A stretch of DNA of 59,530 nt from Armatimonadota bacterium (GTDB lineage Bacteria > Armatimonadota > Zipacnadia > UBA1398 > JAKPQA01), in NCBI GenBank assembly GCA_029547025.1, contig JAKPQA010000094.1, positions 1 through 59,530 on the forward strand, in the 5' to 3' direction. Below the pieces are notes generated by a model. The model saw only the letters and a list, made by a program, of their open reading frames with translations. It was not told where the DNA came from and searched no databases. The position numbers and the translations under genes were made by a program. Shown here piece by piece: positions 11,173 through 20,271 of this stretch (the first letter of the stretch is position 1; each line of letters begins with the position of its first letter).

Positions 11173-13131
11173 CTACTGGCCGGCCGCCTTCTGCGCCCGC
11201 TCCATGCACGAGCGCACCCGGCGCTCCATGCCCGGGTTGTTCATCGCCTTGAGCACGCGCTCCATGGCCGCGGCGACCTCGGCCGGATGCGTCTGCTCCA
11301 GCAGTTCGCCGATGCACACCGCGGCGAAGCTCACCTTGTTCGTCAGTGGGGCGTTGTCCAGGTGCGACATGGCCATGTTCAGCGCATCCAGCGACGCCAC
11401 AGTAGCCAGGCCACTGAGGAGCGCATCAATATCCTCGGTGGTCCGGCACAGCGCCGACGCCTCATTGCACATGGCCATCTTCTGCTCGGGCGACAGGTCG
11501 GGCGATCCGATCAGCCGCATGTAGCCCCGAAGCGCCGCCGTCCGTTCGGTGTCCGGTCCGCCCCGGGCCAACTCCAGCAGGTCCGGCGCCGCCGCCGGCG
11601 TGGCCCAGTCACACAGAACCCGGAACGCTGCCGCCCGCACCTCGGCCTGTCCGTCCCTCAGAGCGGCTCTCACCGCGCCCAGTGCCTCGTCTGTTGGGGC
11701 GGCGCCGGTGAGGCGGATCAACGCGCACCTGGGTGCGACCTCGGCTCTCGCCATGGCCGCCGTCAGAGCACTCGCGCAGACACGCTTGTCCGCCACGCGG
11801 CTGAAGGCGCTCGCCACGGCGCTCTCCGCTTGCCCCAGCTCGTCCGTGCTGGTGCGCGACAACAGCACATCGACCAGCGCGGCCAGACCATCTGGGCCGG
11901 TCGTCTGCCCCAGAGCGGCGATGGCGGCACTACGGATACTCCCGTCCGCGTCGTCCATCGCCTTGAGCAGCGCCGGGTTGGCCTCGACAAGCCGCCGCTG
12001 CCCGGCGGCTTCGATGGCGATTCGTCGGACCCGCGCGTCGCCGGCCGATAGCGCTTCGAGCACGGCCGTGTCCACATCATCGCCCGGAAGCGTTGCCAGG
12101 GCGATCTGGGCGGCTTCCGCTTCGCTAGCGTTCTCCGATGACGCCGCGGCCAGCAGCACAGGCACCGCGGAGCCATTGCCCAACTGGGCCAACGCCTTGA
12201 GCGCGGCCACGCGCACCGTTCCATCCGTGCTGTCGACCGCAGCCAGTACGACGGGAAGAGCCCCGGCATCTCCTCGGTCACCCAACGCGGCCAGCAGAGG
12301 GGCCTGGCGCTCCACAGGAAGGCGGCCCAGTCTCTCGGAGACGGCACGGGTGATCGCCGCGCCCGGGGCCTCCCGAGTCAGGAGCAGCGCCATCTGGAAC
12401 AACTCGGGCTCCGGGCTGTCGAGCTGCCGAGCCAGCACGAGGGCCCCGGCCTCGCCGCGCAGGAGCACGGCTGCCCGCGTGGCGGCGGCCACCAGGTACG
12501 CGGGCACCCGGGAACGCCGGACCGTGTCGGCGAGAGCGAGTGCATCCTTCGTGGCGCCCCGGTCCGTCAGTGCTCGAATGCCCTCAATGCACCCCTCGGC
12601 CACGGCCGCCCGGCGCGAGCGCGGCGCTATGGCCAGGGCGGATTCGAGGACCCGCCGGCTATCGCCACCGCCGATGCGGCCGATGGCCCTCGCCGCCGTG
12701 GCGGCGACTTCGTCGTCTGGGCTGGCGATGAACGGCGCCAGCGCCTTCACGGCCGAGCTCTCACCCCGCCGGCCGATGGTGCTGATCACACCGATCAGCT
12801 TCGTTCCCGTCAGCTTCGGCAGGGCCGCACACAGAGCTTCTCCCGCCGCGGCGTCGGGGATGTTCAGCAGTGCGTGTCGCGCCATTCCCGTGAGCTGATC
12901 ATCGGCAAGCAACGCGGCCAGCGCGGGCACGGCCCTCGCCGTGCCGATCACAGCCAGGCGGCGGCATGCCTTGTCCTTCTCGAACGGCTCCGCACCGGAC
13001 GTAAGGGTGCCAACCAGTGCCTCCTCCTCGGCCGTCACGTTCTGCGCCGGTTGGGCGTAGGATGCGAAGGTGCCTGCCAGCAGCGCCACAAGCGCAGCCA
13101 GCACACCGAATCGATTGTCGCGGTTCTTCAT
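11173..13131 (-). CDS. secreted HEAT-repeat protein
   Basis: This 652-residue protein has a signal peptide (FGVLAALVALLAGTFASYA) and then about fifteen Ala/Leu-rich helical repeats of about 35 residues. Several have the HEAT/PBS-lyase-like pattern 'DDEVAATAARAIGRIG' and 'DGTVRVAALKALAQLG'. Such scaffolds mediate protein-protein contacts; no catalytic motif is visible. I chose the ATG at 13131 over the GTG at 13153-13155 because GAGGGAGAAGAGG lies just upstream and the signal peptide then starts properly. It starts 24 bases after the end of the upstream oxidoreductase gene, so the two are probably cotranscribed. The association of a HEAT scaffold with an exported oxidoreductase is seen elsewhere in Planctomycetota and Verrucomicrobiota. 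Confidence 0.8.
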   Translation of the reverse strand: MKNRDNRFGVLAALVALLAGTFASYAQPAQNVTAEEEALVGTLTSGAEPFEKDKACRRLAVIGTARAVPALAALLADDQLTGMARHALLNIPDAAAGEALCAALPKLTGTKLIGVISTIGRRGESSAVKALAPFIASPDDEVAATAARAIGRIGGGDSRRVLESALAIAPRSRRAAVAEGCIEGIRALTDRGATKDALALADTVRRSRVPAYLVAAATRAAVLLRGEAGALVLARQLDSPEPELFQMALLLTREAPGAAITRAVSERLGRLPVERQAPLLAALGDRGDAGALPVVLAAVDSTDGTVRVAALKALAQLGNGSAVPVLLAAASSENASEAEAAQIALATLPGDDVDTAVLEALSAGDARVRRIAIEAAGQRRLVEANPALLKAMDDADGSIRSAAIAALGQTTGPDGLAALVDVLLSRTSTDELGQAESAVASAFSRVADKRVCASALTAAMARAEVAPRCALIRLTGAAPTDEALGAVRAALRDGQAEVRAAAFRVLCDWATPAAAPDLLELARGGPDTERTAALRGYMRLIGSPDLSPEQKMAMCNEASALCRTTEDIDALLSGLATVASLDALNMAMSHLDNAPLTNKVSFAAVCIGELLEQTHPAEVAAAMERVLKAMNNPGMERRVRSCMERAQKAAGQ

Positions 13132-13155
13132 GTCCTCTTCTCCCTCAAACAGCAC

Positions 13156-14436
13156 CTAGAGCACCCAGGGGGCGCGGTTGGCGCGGAAGCGCATCCGGTT
13201 CGCCTCGTCGTCGCCGATGAACTCCTCGCGATCCGGGTCCCACCTCAGATCGCGCTTCAGGGCCATGCAGATCGCTCCGACGTGACAGATGTTGTGAGCC
13301 TTCCGGGCCACGTCGGCGTTGGCGATCGGCTGGCGGCGCGACTTGACGCAGTCGAGGAAGTCACGCACGTGATCCAGCGAGCGGCGCGTCTTGGCGACGT
13401 AATCCCGAAGGATGCGGTCGCGTTCGCCCAGCAGCGACGCCGGCGTCGCCGTCGGATCGTGGCCGTCGGAGCACTCCGTGACACCGTCTTCGCCCGTGAA
13501 GCGAACACCGCAGGTTCCCGGGAAGCCCGATGCGGTCATGACCAGCTCCACCCCGTTGGCATACCGCGCCGTCAGGCCCTCGCTGGTGTCGTTATTCGGG
13601 TAGACGAACTCGACGGGCCCCGTGTGCGCCGTGTCATTGGCGAACTGGCACAGGTCGAAGGTGTGGGCACCCCACTCATGCAGGCCGCCGGCCCACAGGT
13701 CCGCGTGCGCGTGGCGGCTGTCGACGTAACCCCGGTTGTAGGGGTGCCAGGGCACCGGGCCCAGGTACAGGTCGTAGTCCACCTCGTCCTTCGGCGGCTC
13801 GGGCTGGGCGGGCAGCCATACGTGCGGTGCGAAGCCGTGCACGATATGGGCGGTGAGCGTCTTGAGCTTGCCGAGGTACCCCAGGCGGGCCAGCTGGACG
13901 ATGAACACAAAGTTCGGCTCGCTGCGTCGTTGCGTGCCGGCCTGGAAGATCCGGCCGAACTCCCGCGCGGTCTCGGCCAGGGCTTGGCTCTCGCCCACGT
14001 TCATGGCGCAAGGCTTCTCACTGAAAACGTCCTTGCCCGCCCGCATCGCCATGATCGACGCCATCGCATGCCAGCGGTCGCTCGTGGCGATGAGCACGGC
14101 ATCGATGTCATCCCGCGCGAGCATCTCGCGCGGGTCAATATAGGTGGCGCAGTCCGTGTTGCCATAGGCCTGGTCTACCAGGGCTTTGGCCGCCTCCCGG
14201 CGGTCGCGTCGCGCATCACACATCGCAACGAACCGCACATCCGGGTTACGCATGAACCACTGTAGGTCGTACGTGCCTCGGCCGCCGATGCCGATGGCCC
14301 CCATGGTGATCCGCTCGCTGGGCGCAACACTGCCATCCGCCCCTCGAGCCCCCGATGGTACGACATAGGGTATGGCCGCCAGTGCCGCCGATCTGGCCAG
14401 GAATGTGCGGCGGGTCATGCTGCGAGGTCGACTCAC
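13156..14436 (-). CDS. Tat-exported Gfo/Idh/MocA-family oxidoreductase
   Basis: This 426-residue protein has a twin-arginine signal (MTRRTFLARSAALAA), so it is folded with its cofactor before export. A Rossmann domain begins GAIGIGGRGT, and the family's EKP motif is in DVFSEKPCAMNV. The C-terminal alpha/beta domain has WHPYNRGYVDSR and GGLHEWGAHTFDLCQ, as in the large subgroup of NAD(P)-dependent sugar or inositol dehydrogenase-like proteins with Tat signals. The frame is open to 14907. I chose the GTG at 14436 because GGAGGAGG lies about 9 bases upstream; the ATG at 14418 lacks a ribosome binding site. The substrate is unknown. It precedes the HEAT-repeat gene in the same operon. Confidence 0.85.
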   Translation of the reverse strand: MSRPRSMTRRTFLARSAALAAIPYVVPSGARGADGSVAPSERITMGAIGIGGRGTYDLQWFMRNPDVRFVAMCDARRDRREAAKALVDQAYGNTDCATYIDPREMLARDDIDAVLIATSDRWHAMASIMAMRAGKDVFSEKPCAMNVGESQALAETAREFGRIFQAGTQRRSEPNFVFIVQLARLGYLGKLKTLTAHIVHGFAPHVWLPAQPEPPKDEVDYDLYLGPVPWHPYNRGYVDSRHAHADLWAGGLHEWGAHTFDLCQFANDTAHTGPVEFVYPNNDTSEGLTARYANGVELVMTASGFPGTCGVRFTGEDGVTECSDGHDPTATPASLLGERDRILRDYVAKTRRSLDHVRDFLDCVKSRRQPIANADVARKAHNICHVGAICMALKRDLRWDPDREEFIGDDEANRMRFRANRAPWVL

Positions 14437-14703
14437 GGCCTCTGCCTCCTCCGTGACAAACGGGGCCCGATTGGGGAATATGTGCGGAAGCCGGGCCTGG
14501 ACACTCCTTCGCCGGCCGGTCGCCGCGGCCCTTGCCTCCCGTGTGGGCGTAGCCAGTGGCCCCGCGCCGGCACCCACGCTCCGATAGCATACATTTCCCA
14601 CGCGTGGCCCGTCCCGCCGAGTGCATCCGGGAATCCCCTGCCCTGCTCGCCTCCCACAACGACACCAGTTCCCTGAGTGCCTCGGGAGTGCTACCCTGAC
14701 GGC

Positions 14704-15699
14704 ATGGACACCGGAGCCCGCACCCCTGCGACCTGCCCCGAGTGTGGCTACCTCGTGGAGCCGCAGGACCGGCACTGCGCCTACTGCGGGCGGCCGGTGC
14801 CTGCCTGCGTCGAGGCCGATGCCACGCTCCCCGCCCCCACCCCACCACCCCTTCCCGCGCCGGCCCCGGGCGCGGAACCCCGCCCGGCGGGCCAGTCCCG
14901 CGGCCACGGCAGGAGCGTGACGGCCGGTGCCGCTGCGGTCGCGGCACTCAAGGGGGGCAAGGTCCTGGTCGGGGCGTCGAAGTCCGGAGCTCTGCTCAAG
15001 ATCGTGCCCGTGCTGCTCAAGACGGGCGGCTCCATGGCGCTGTCGCTCGGGTTCTATGCACCGATGTTCGGTCTCTGGTTCGCCGTCGGGCTCCTAGGGC
15101 TTCTCCTGGTTCACGAGCTGGGCCACGCCCTGGTGCTGCGCGCCCTGGGGGTCCCGTTCAGCGCCCCGCTGTTCATCCCATTCATGGGCGCCGTCATCGG
15201 GATGAAGGAGCTGCCTCGAGACGCGACCAAGGAGGCCGCCACCGCCTTCGGTGGCCCGGTCCTGGGCACCATCGGCGCTGCCGTGTGCCTGGTCATCTAC
15301 CAGGTCACCGGGCACGACCTCATGCTGGGCCTCGCCACGTGGGGCTTCTTCCTGAACCTGTTCAACCTGATCCCGTTCACGCCCATGGACGGCGGCCGCA
15401 TTATCGGCGCGGTCTCGCCCAAGATCTGGCTGGTCGTGCTGCCGGCCCTCCTCGTCCTCGCCCTGCTCCGTGGCTCGCCCCTGCTCGTACTCGTCGCGTT
15501 CATGGGGATCCCGCGAGCCATCGCCGGCTGGCGGACCCCGCCGGAGCTGCAGGACTACTTCCGCGTGCCGCCGCGCGTGCGGATCCTGTGCCTCATCGGG
15601 TACGTGGCGCTGGCGCTGGCGTTGGCGGCGCTGTTCTTCCACTGTGTGGCCCTCGCCTACGCCGAGGTCCATCCGCACGTCGGGGGCTGGGAAGCCTAG
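14704..15699 (+). CDS. zinc-ribbon site-2 protease (M50 family) membrane protein
   Basis: This 331-residue protein has an N-terminal zinc ribbon (CPECGYLVEPQDRHCAYCGRP), a Pro-rich linker, and a multi-pass membrane domain. The M50 zinc motif is HELGH (His137, Glu138, His141) and the second motif is PMDGG (Asp229), so the active site is intact. Such intramembrane metalloproteases cleave membrane-bound regulators. The zinc ribbon may bind substrate or nucleic acid. The start is the ATG at 14704; the ribosome binding site is weak. The last bases (CTAG) serve as stop codons for both this gene and the convergent transglutaminase gene. Confidence 0.85.
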   Translation: MDTGARTPATCPECGYLVEPQDRHCAYCGRPVPACVEADATLPAPTPPPLPAPAPGAEPRPAGQSRGHGRSVTAGAAAVAALKGGKVLVGASKSGALLKIVPVLLKTGGSMALSLGFYAPMFGLWFAVGLLGLLLVHELGHALVLRALGVPFSAPLFIPFMGAVIGMKELPRDATKEAATAFGGPVLGTIGAAVCLVIYQVTGHDLMLGLATWGFFLNLFNLIPFTPMDGGRIIGAVSPKIWLVVLPALLVLALLRGSPLLVLVAFMGIPRAIAGWRTPPELQDYFRVPPRVRILCLIGYVALALALAALFFHCVALAYAEVHPHVGGWEA

Positions 15700-17840
15700 G
15701 AGCCCCACAGCCGGACCAACGCCCGCCTCAGCCGGACCGCAACAGGCGGGGGCGGCGCCGCTTGCCGAAGCTGCGTGACGACCGCGGCCAGACGCGCCGA
15801 TAGGCGTCTGAGCTCCTGGCCATCAGGTGGGATCGGGCCGTACAGGTGAGCCGTAAGGGCCTCGAAGAGGCCGTGGGCCTCCCGGGCTACATTGTCGGAG
15901 ATACCGGCCAGGGGGGCCCGGACCAGCTCCCAGTACTCACCCGATGCCGTCGACGAGTGCCGCGGGACCCCCACGGCAGAGCCCACTGCGGAGCACAGGC
16001 AGTCGTAGAGCGCGGCAGCCGCTCCACGCGGATCGCCGGACCCGCGCCTCCGCCGACGGCCAAGGAGCCGCCTCGCGGACCGAGACGAGTACAGCAGCAC
16101 CCACAGAGAGGGCAGCACGAACAGCAGCGTGACCAGCCGGAGTCGTGCCCAGTTCGCGAGACCCCGGACCAGACGGCGCGTACTCTCCGCCACCTGCGCC
16201 AGCCGGTTCGCTCCCGCCGCCCGGTCGGCCACCGGGTCGAACGTGACCCAGCCGACTCCGTCAAAGTTGACCTCAACCCATGCATGGGCATGATCCGACC
16301 GGATCGCATACGTGCCCGAGTCGCCCCTCCGCTCGCCCGAGTTGTAGCCGCCGGCCAGCCGGGCGGGAATCCCCACACTCCGGCACATCAGGGCCAGCGC
16401 CGACGCGAACTCCGCGCACGTGCCCTCCCTGCGCTCGAACAGGAACTGCTCCACTGCATCCTTGCTCCCGTCATAGCGCGGCGCAGCCAGGTTGTAGACG
16501 CATGTGGCCTCAATGTGCCGTTGGAGGGCCGCCACCCGGTCGTACAGCGTCGTGGCGCCTCGAATGAGCTCCTGGGCCAGCTCGCGAATGCGGGCCGAGT
16601 CGGGGGCGGTCACATACGCCTGGCTCGTGACCCGCCCCGGCCGCTCGACGCGGCGCAGCAAGGCGGGGTCCGTCGTGTTCACACGGGAGACCCCCGTGAT
16701 GCGCGATCCCGGTGGGATGGCCTGAGGCGAGTAGGCGCACCCGTTCTCGCTAATGCGAATCTCGGCCACATCCGATGACACCCGCTCGGGCACGGCGGGA
16801 ACGGGGATGTAGCCCGACATCGCCGACTCCGGCACGATGGTGTACGAAACCTCCTCCTCGCCATCCTCGAAGCGCGACTCACCACGCGCCGCGTGCGCGG
16901 TCGCCCCGGGCTCAGGCATCGGCCCCTCAAACGACGGGTCCTCCTGCCAGCCGTTTCCCGTGTAGTTCGCGTAGACCCGGCTTCGCCACAATAACGGACG
17001 ATCGCACTCGACCGTCATCACGGGAGTGCGCTCGTTGCGAATCGGGCCCACGCCCAGGGCGAGCTGCGGCCGATGGCCCGCATACGAGAACAGCTCCGGC
17101 GCGTTCTCCACCGTCTTGGACAACTGGTGGATCGGCCATGCGAAGGGCGACCGCAACCCAAAGGTGAGCACCGTGCCCACGGCATAGCCACTCAGCGCCA
17201 GCACGACGAACACCGCCGCGGCCGCATAGGACTGATCGCCCACGACACGTCGTAACCCGCCCGCGGCCGTCAGGGCGCTCAGCCGGCCGCGCCGGAGAAG
17301 GTTGTCATACCCCAGGAAGAACAGGCTGCAGTAGACGAACGCCAGGAAGCAGGCCATGGCCTCCACGTTCACGTTCAGCTCGCCCACCAGGCCCAGCGCG
17401 CTCAGCCCAAACACGAACATGAACAGAACCACAGGACGGTACGCGGAGGCGAAGCTCAGCGCCAGCAGGCCCGTCAGTACCCGGACACACAGGACCAGAT
17501 CGGCGTCAACAACGACATCGGCCGAGAACAGCACCGAGTGAATGGCCGGAGTCTGCATGGCAACCAGAACCACGCCGACCGGCACGGCCGACGCCAGAGC
17601 CCGACTGCCATCCGCGATGGGCGCCCGCACCAGCACGTAACCCCAGACGACTCCGGCAGTCACCAGCGCCAACACCAGGGGCGCGAACCCCGGGCTGGCA
17701 GCCGTCGACGCCACGCCCAGTGCCACACACCACATGGCGGCCAACGCACTCGCGTACCAGGGCAGCAGGAATGTGCGCGATGCCCGCCATGCGTCGGCCT
17801 GGACGGCGAGCTGGTCGGCCGCTCGAGCTGAGCTAGCCAT
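15696..17840 (-). CDS. TgpA-like membrane transglutaminase
   Basis: This 714-residue protein has an N-terminal block of five to six membrane helices (TgpA N-terminal/DUF3488 type). A periplasmic transglutaminase-like domain follows, with catalytic Cys475 in EGTCAEFASAL, His in DHAHAWVEV and Asp in GWVTFDPVAD. A membrane helix (LVTLLFVLPSLWVLL) and a cytoplasmic DUF4129-like tail complete it. In Pseudomonas TgpA is essential and sits in the same MoxR-DUF58-TgpA arrangement. It is the last gene of a minus-strand operon and overlaps the DUF58 gene by 8 bases. Its 3' end shares CTAG with the convergent protease gene. A role in envelope assembly is inferred from context. Confidence 0.85.
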   Translation of the reverse strand: MASSARAADQLAVQADAWRASRTFLLPWYASALAAMWCVALGVASTAASPGFAPLVLALVTAGVVWGYVLVRAPIADGSRALASAVPVGVVLVAMQTPAIHSVLFSADVVVDADLVLCVRVLTGLLALSFASAYRPVVLFMFVFGLSALGLVGELNVNVEAMACFLAFVYCSLFFLGYDNLLRRGRLSALTAAGGLRRVVGDQSYAAAAVFVVLALSGYAVGTVLTFGLRSPFAWPIHQLSKTVENAPELFSYAGHRPQLALGVGPIRNERTPVMTVECDRPLLWRSRVYANYTGNGWQEDPSFEGPMPEPGATAHAARGESRFEDGEEEVSYTIVPESAMSGYIPVPAVPERVSSDVAEIRISENGCAYSPQAIPPGSRITGVSRVNTTDPALLRRVERPGRVTSQAYVTAPDSARIRELAQELIRGATTLYDRVAALQRHIEATCVYNLAAPRYDGSKDAVEQFLFERREGTCAEFASALALMCRSVGIPARLAGGYNSGERRGDSGTYAIRSDHAHAWVEVNFDGVGWVTFDPVADRAAGANRLAQVAESTRRLVRGLANWARLRLVTLLFVLPSLWVLLYSSRSARRLLGRRRRRGSGDPRGAAAALYDCLCSAVGSAVGVPRHSSTASGEYWELVRAPLAGISDNVAREAHGLFEALTAHLYGPIPPDGQELRRLSARLAAVVTQLRQAAPPPPVAVRLRRALVRLWGS

Positions 17841-19287
17841 TCAGGAGCGCCTCCAGCTGCGGCCCCAGCGGCGCGCCGCAGTCGACGGTCACGATGCGAG
17901 CCGCGCTCCGATTCAGCGCCTCCAGGAGCCCGAGCCCCTCGGGCTCGACCGAACCCCCGCGCTCCGACCGAGTGGCTCTCCGCCTCAGCCGCTCCCACAG
18001 CGGCGGCGGCTTCCCCACGCCATCAGCGCCGTCCGCGGCCGGAACCAGGAGCACCACGGTCGCCTCCAGGCCCGCCGCCAGCAGGCAGAGCGCCGCTCGA
18101 GCCGCCGCAGGCCCGCAGTCCGAGGTGAACACGAACACCGAGGCCCCGCGGTCGACTCGGCGCGCCACCTGGGCACACACCTGATCGATGGGCGACTCGC
18201 CCCGGCCCTCGAGCCGGGCCAGGGCCTCGAACACCCGATGGGCGCTCATCGAGCCGGCGGGGATGGATACCCCATGGTTCATCGAGTCCACGGCCACCAG
18301 TTCGAAGGGTGAGTGCCAGCCGCACGCCAGCGCCGCCAGTGATGCCGCCGCCCGAGCCGCGCAGTCCAGCGTGCTGGAGCCCCGGGGGCCGATGTTGGTC
18401 CCCGCACCACAGTCCACAATGGCCACCATGCCCCTGGATGGCAGATCCTCGAACTCGATCACCGACAGGTTCCCCGTGCGCGCCGTTGTCGGCCAGTGGA
18501 TCCGTCTGGGCTCATCGCCAGACCGGTACTCGCGGATCCCGTGGAAATCCACACTCTCCCCGGCCCGCGTGCGGCTCGGGGCCCCAACATCCCCCAGCGG
18601 GTTCCGCCCCACCGACGCCCAACGGCCCAGGCTGTAGACGGCCGGGTACACCACCAACTCAAGCCCGAAGCCCGTGAGGACCCGCGAGAACTCGAACACG
18701 CCCAGCAGGTCGGTGGTCTCCAGTTCCGCCTCGTCAACCCGATAGACGCCCCGGGCCAGCGTGTGGAAGGTAACCTCGATCTCGCGCGTCTCGGCGCCCA
18801 GCAGCGTTCCCAGTTCGCCATCCTCGGCCTCCGCCATCAGGCCCTCAGGTAGCCGGAAGCCAAAACTACAGAAGCACCGAGGCAACCGGCCCCGATTGGT
18901 GAGACCGACGCCGATGTGCGCCACCTGGTACTCGTGGAGCGTTCCGCGAGGGGCGCAAGTCACTCGAGCTTCCACGCTATCGAGTGACCGCAGACTCAGC
19001 AGACACGTCATCGGCAAGAGCAAACCGATGACACCCGCCGTGACGAAGATCTGCTGCGAGTGGTAGACCGTCCCCACGACGAAGAGCATGAGACTTGCCG
19101 CTCCCGCAGCCCACATCACCAGGCCACCATGGGGCGTGACGCGCTTCAGACCCCCGCGCCGCCCGCCCAGCCCTCCGCCGGCACCGAGAAACGGAACCCG
19201 CCGCACCCACGCGGCACCCTCCAGTTCGGCGCCGACCGGCGCCCGCGCGTCCACCGGATCCACCGACTCTCTCGCCGTGTCGGCCAA
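17833..19287 (-). CDS. DUF58 domain protein (VWA-like) of the MoxR cluster
   Basis: This 484-residue protein has two N-terminal membrane helices. It carries the DUF58 signature ESVDFHGIREYRSGDEPRRI followed by HW, and a VWA-like C-terminal half (VAIVDCGAGTN ... FVFTSDCG). Family members work with MoxR AAA+ ATPases, probably as metal-ion-dependent adhesion-type partners. The gene starts 10 bases after the MoxR stop and overlaps the transglutaminase gene by 8 bases. The N-terminal 50 residues before the first helix are unusually long and Gly/Arg-rich, so the true start may lie nearer 19130. Confidence 0.85.
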   Translation of the reverse strand: MADTARESVDPVDARAPVGAELEGAAWVRRVPFLGAGGGLGGRRGGLKRVTPHGGLVMWAAGAASLMLFVVGTVYHSQQIFVTAGVIGLLLPMTCLLSLRSLDSVEARVTCAPRGTLHEYQVAHIGVGLTNRGRLPRCFCSFGFRLPEGLMAEAEDGELGTLLGAETREIEVTFHTLARGVYRVDEAELETTDLLGVFEFSRVLTGFGLELVVYPAVYSLGRWASVGRNPLGDVGAPSRTRAGESVDFHGIREYRSGDEPRRIHWPTTARTGNLSVIEFEDLPSRGMVAIVDCGAGTNIGPRGSSTLDCAARAAASLAALACGWHSPFELVAVDSMNHGVSIPAGSMSAHRVFEALARLEGRGESPIDQVCAQVARRVDRGASVFVFTSDCGPAAARAALCLLAAGLEATVVLLVPAADGADGVGKPPPLWERLRRRATRSERGGSVEPEGLGLLEALNRSAARIVTVDCGAPLGPQLEALLNG

Positions 19288-19297
19288 CTCGTTCGCC

Positions 19298-20266
19298 TCA
19301 GCTCGCCGCCGCGAGAGGCACGGGAACCTGCTCCAGTGCCTCGATCACCACGTGCTCCGGAGTGACGCCCTGCACCGCCAGCTGAGGGTCCACCGAGATC
19401 CGGTGACACAGCACCATGGGGGCGATACGCTTGACGTCATCGGGCGTCACGAACGACCGGCCATCCAGCAGGGCCAGCGCCCTCGACGCCTTGAACAGAC
19501 CCAGTGAGCCGCGCGGGGACGCCCCCAGCAGCGACCGGGGGTTCTTCCGTGTCGCCTCGACCAACGACACCATGTAGTCCTTGACCGACGGCTCCACATG
19601 CACCTCCTGGGCCACCGCGCGGATCATCTGAATGTCCTCCACCGTCGCCACCGCGTTCACGTGGGCGATCGGATGCCCCCGGGTCTGACGCGACAGCACC
19701 TCGATCTCGTCATCGTGGCTGGGATACCCCATGCCAATCCGCAGCAGGAAACGGTCCATCTGTGTCTCGGGGAGCGGGAACGTGCCCCGGAACTCGATAG
19801 GGTTCGCCGTGGCCATCACAAAGAACGGCGATGGCAGATCGTAGGTCACACCATCGACCGTGACCTGCGACTCCTCCATTCCCTCCAGGAGACTCGCCTG
19901 CGACTTGGGCGTCGCCCGGTTGATCTCGTCGGCCAACACGATGTTCGCGAAGATCGGCCCGGGCCGGAACACGAACTCGTGGGTGCTCTGGTTGTAGAGG
20001 TTGCTGCCCGTGATGTCCGATGGAAGCAGGTCTGGGGCGAACTGAATGCGGCGGAAGGTCCCGCCAATCGCGCGGGACATCGCCCGTGCCAGCATGGTCT
20101 TGCCGACCCCGGGGATGTCCTCCAGCAGCACGTGCCCGCCGGCGATGAGCCCCACGAGAACCTGCCGGACGGCATGGGGTTTGCCGACGATTACCGTCTC
20201 CACCTCGTGGAGAATCCGCTCCGCTTTGGCACTCGCACTGCGTATCTGGCCCTCGTCCAAGACCAT
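19298..20266 (-). CDS. MoxR-family AAA+ ATPase
   Basis: This 322-residue protein has Walker A DIPGVGKTMLARA and Walker B NIVLADEINR. MoxR signatures include PSDITGSN, FRPGPIFANIVLADEINRA, MATANPIEFRGTFPLPE and LGASPRGSLGLFKASRA. MoxR ATPases act as chaperone-like remodelers for partners encoded beside them, here the DUF58 and transglutaminase proteins. The frame is open to 20401, but homology begins at MVLDEGQ, so I placed the start at the ATG at 20266. It lies 5 bases after the stop of the upstream ComEC-like gene. A GAGGGG sequence abuts this ATG, so initiation at a TTG two codons later is possible. Confidence 0.92.
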   Translation of the reverse strand: MVLDEGQIRSASAKAERILHEVETVIVGKPHAVRQVLVGLIAGGHVLLEDIPGVGKTMLARAMSRAIGGTFRRIQFAPDLLPSDITGSNLYNQSTHEFVFRPGPIFANIVLADEINRATPKSQASLLEGMEESQVTVDGVTYDLPSPFFVMATANPIEFRGTFPLPETQMDRFLLRIGMGYPSHDDEIEVLSRQTRGHPIAHVNAVATVEDIQMIRAVAQEVHVEPSVKDYMVSLVEATRKNPRSLLGASPRGSLGLFKASRALALLDGRSFVTPDDVKRIAPMVLCHRISVDPQLAVQGVTPEHVVIEALEQVPVPLAAAS

Positions 20267-20271
20267 CCCCC

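Noticed and set aside
12200-13100. HEAT repeats taken at first for a CRISPR or DNA repeat array
   Set aside because: The periodicity is in the protein, with no identical repeats and spacers in the DNA.
18496-18852. Plus-strand frames within the DUF58 gene
   Set aside because: They are antisense shadows; the DUF58 signature and operon structure fix the minus strand as coding.
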